Positions 6,793-7,435 of a DNA stretch of 7,435 bases are shown piece by piece. Numbering within the stretch: position 1 is the first letter of the stretch; each line of letters opens with the position of its first letter. Position numbers and translations under genes: made by a program. The notes beneath the pieces are model-generated. The model saw only the letters and a program-made list of their open reading frames with translations, was not told the DNA's origin and searched no databases. Location: positions 1 to 7,435 of the forward strand of contig CAMOEE010000126.1 in the NCBI GenBank assembly GCA_946611835.1, given 5' to 3'. The DNA comes from an uncultured Treponema sp. (GTDB taxonomy: Bacteria; Spirochaetota; Spirochaetia; Treponematales; Treponemataceae).

Positions 6793-7242
6793 TTAACGCG
6801 ACATCACTTTTTTTGCAATAAAGATTTCATTGTGCGCAAATCTGCGCCAAAATTTATGGTTCGAAAGTGCTAAATCCTTCGAGTAGAATTTTTTCATTAT
6901 TCTTTCGGGAACAAACCAACACATCATCTCATAGAGTACATTGCAACGCATGGACTGAAGTTTTTCTAAGCGATATTTTTCGAGCATGCGATTAACATAT
7001 TTATCAGAGAAAAGGTAACTTCTATGCACTTTTCCGACGAATTCGTATTTCGCCTGGAATACATCCAGATTTCTGAGGAAAAAAGGCAAAACAACACTTT
7101 CCATGGAATCGGAAACAATCAAAGGTTCCAATTCATTCTTTATAAAATTAGTGAAATAGCAGGGCGTAAACTGCCCATAGATATCGTCATCCCATGCCGG
7201 GGTTGTTTCATAAAATTTTTTTGTTTCGCTATACGAAATCAT
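6793..7242 (-). CDS. Unrecognised protein of about 149 residues
   Basis: I do not recognise this protein. From ATG 7242 it reads 149 residues; a GTG at 7254 would add four. The ATG has a weak GTGAG about 7 bases upstream, whereas the GTG has nothing properly spaced. It is soluble-looking, aromatic-rich and basic toward the C-terminus, with no signal peptide, membrane segment or recognisable metal or nucleotide motif. The acidic-aromatic start (TPAWDDDIYGQFTPCYF) and the tail FWRRFAHNEIFIAKK stand out. The tail resembles the last strand of some class I SAM methyltransferases, but no SAM-binding Rossmann motif is present, so this would have to be a remnant; I hold that lightly. It is AT-rich compared with the MATE gene. 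It stands alone between a terminator and STAS2, 93 bases apart, so membership in the STAS2 operon is uncertain. Confidence 0.6.
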   Translation of the reverse strand: MISYSETKKFYETTPAWDDDIYGQFTPCYFTNFIKNELEPLIVSDSMESVVLPFFLRNLDVFQAKYEFVGKVHRSYLFSDKYVNRMLEKYRLEKLQSMRCNVLYEMMCWFVPERIMKKFYSKDLALSNHKFWRRFAHNEIFIAKKVMSR

Positions 7243-7295
7243 ATATTTTCTCACAATCTCGTAATAAAAATAACAATAAAAAATCCATAAGAAGC

Positions 7296-7318
7296 AAAAA
7301 ATCCGCCCCTTTCGAGGC
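7296..7318 (-). terminator. Rho-independent terminator of the upstream gene
   Basis: On the minus strand GCCTC-GAAA-GGGGC forms a 5-bp stem (one G-U pair) closed by a GNRA tetraloop, then GGA and a run of six T. It lies 34-56 bases after the stop codon at 7352 and separates that gene from the one at 6793-7242. The stem is short but the loop and U-tract are good. Confidence 0.65.
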
Positions 7319-7334
7319 TAATTCCACAATTATG

Positions 7335-7353
7335 AAGCTTTTATAGGAAGCTT
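7335..7353. repeat. Inverted repeat overlapping the stop codon of the upstream gene
   Basis: AAGCTT occurs at 7335-7340 and 7348-7353 around a 7-base spacer, giving a 6-bp stem that includes part of the stop codon. It sits just upstream of the terminator hairpin and may stabilise the 3' end of the transcript. No U-tract follows it. Confidence 0.4.
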
Positions 7354-7435
7354 ACCCGAATTTTCCGGAGCGCTGCATGCTCTGGATTTCTTCGATTCCG
7401 AGCAGCATGGCGCGGGGTTTGGAGTTGCCCTTGGC
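7352..7435 (-). CDS. C-terminal 27 codons of an unrecognised gene (partial)
   Basis: An open frame enters from the window edge and ends at TAA 7352-7354. The visible tail reads AKGNSKPRAM, LLGIEEIQSM and QRSGKFG. Its codons are distinctly GC-rich (GGC, AAC, TCC, CGC, CTG, CTC, ATC) compared with the genes that follow, as expected for a well-expressed core gene. It is followed by an inverted repeat and a terminator, so it belongs to a separate transcription unit. The family cannot be named from so short a piece. That it is coding rests on the open frame, its codon choice and the terminator placed just after it. Confidence 0.55.
   Translation of the reverse strand, partial: AKGNSKPRAMLLGIEEIQSMQRSGKFG

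Noticed and set aside
1..7435. CRISPR array, tRNA, rRNA or insertion sequence
   Set aside because: No regularly spaced repeats, cloverleaf-like segments, transposase motifs or terminal inverted repeats were seen on either strand.

Overview
All credible genes in this window read on the minus strand, so transcription runs from the high coordinates to the low ones. The host cannot be fixed from the sequence. The AT-lean-to-moderate composition, AAGGAG-type ribosome binding sites and STAS/MATE/adenylation gene content would suit a gut or rumen anaerobe (Fibrobacter- or Treponema-like), but this is a low-confidence guess.

Layout in transcription order: (1) the last 27 codons of an unrecognised gene (7352-7435), followed by a short hairpin-plus-U-tract terminator (7296-7318). 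(2) An unrecognised protein of about 150 residues (6793-7242). (3) A 99-residue STAS protein, STAS2 (6400-6699), with a good ribosome binding site and a weak candidate promoter. (4) A broken carboxynorspermidine decarboxylase (NspC-like) gene (6010-6379). Its N-terminal and C-terminal ends survive, but roughly 250 middle residues are gone and the two ends lie in different frames. (5) An intact fold-type I PLP aminotransferase (4890-6017) that overlaps the decarboxylase remnant by 8 bases. (6) A 994-residue NRPS-like protein with the order adenylation, carrier, condensation (1889-4873). (7) A second 99-residue STAS protein, STAS1 (1600-1899), whose ribosome binding site lies inside the end of the NRPS gene. 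(8) A MATE transporter cut by the window edge (1-1591). Its C-terminal cytoplasmic tail carries an RsbW/SpoIIAB-like ATP-binding signature.

The tight spacing and overlaps from 6379 down to 1 indicate one operon. The suggested logic is that the aminotransferase, formerly with the decarboxylase, supplies or modifies an amino compound. The NRPS-like enzyme activates an acid and condenses it with an amine, and the MATE protein exports the product. The STAS proteins and the ATPase-like tail of the transporter resemble the two halves of an anti-sigma-factor partner-switching pair, here apparently attached to an exporter rather than a sigma factor. The biosynthetic block sits between two STAS genes whose products are about 70% identical (69 of 99 positions), which suggests duplication or insertion at this site. 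Loss of the decarboxylase implies that the pathway is decaying, has changed, or relies on a decarboxylase encoded elsewhere.
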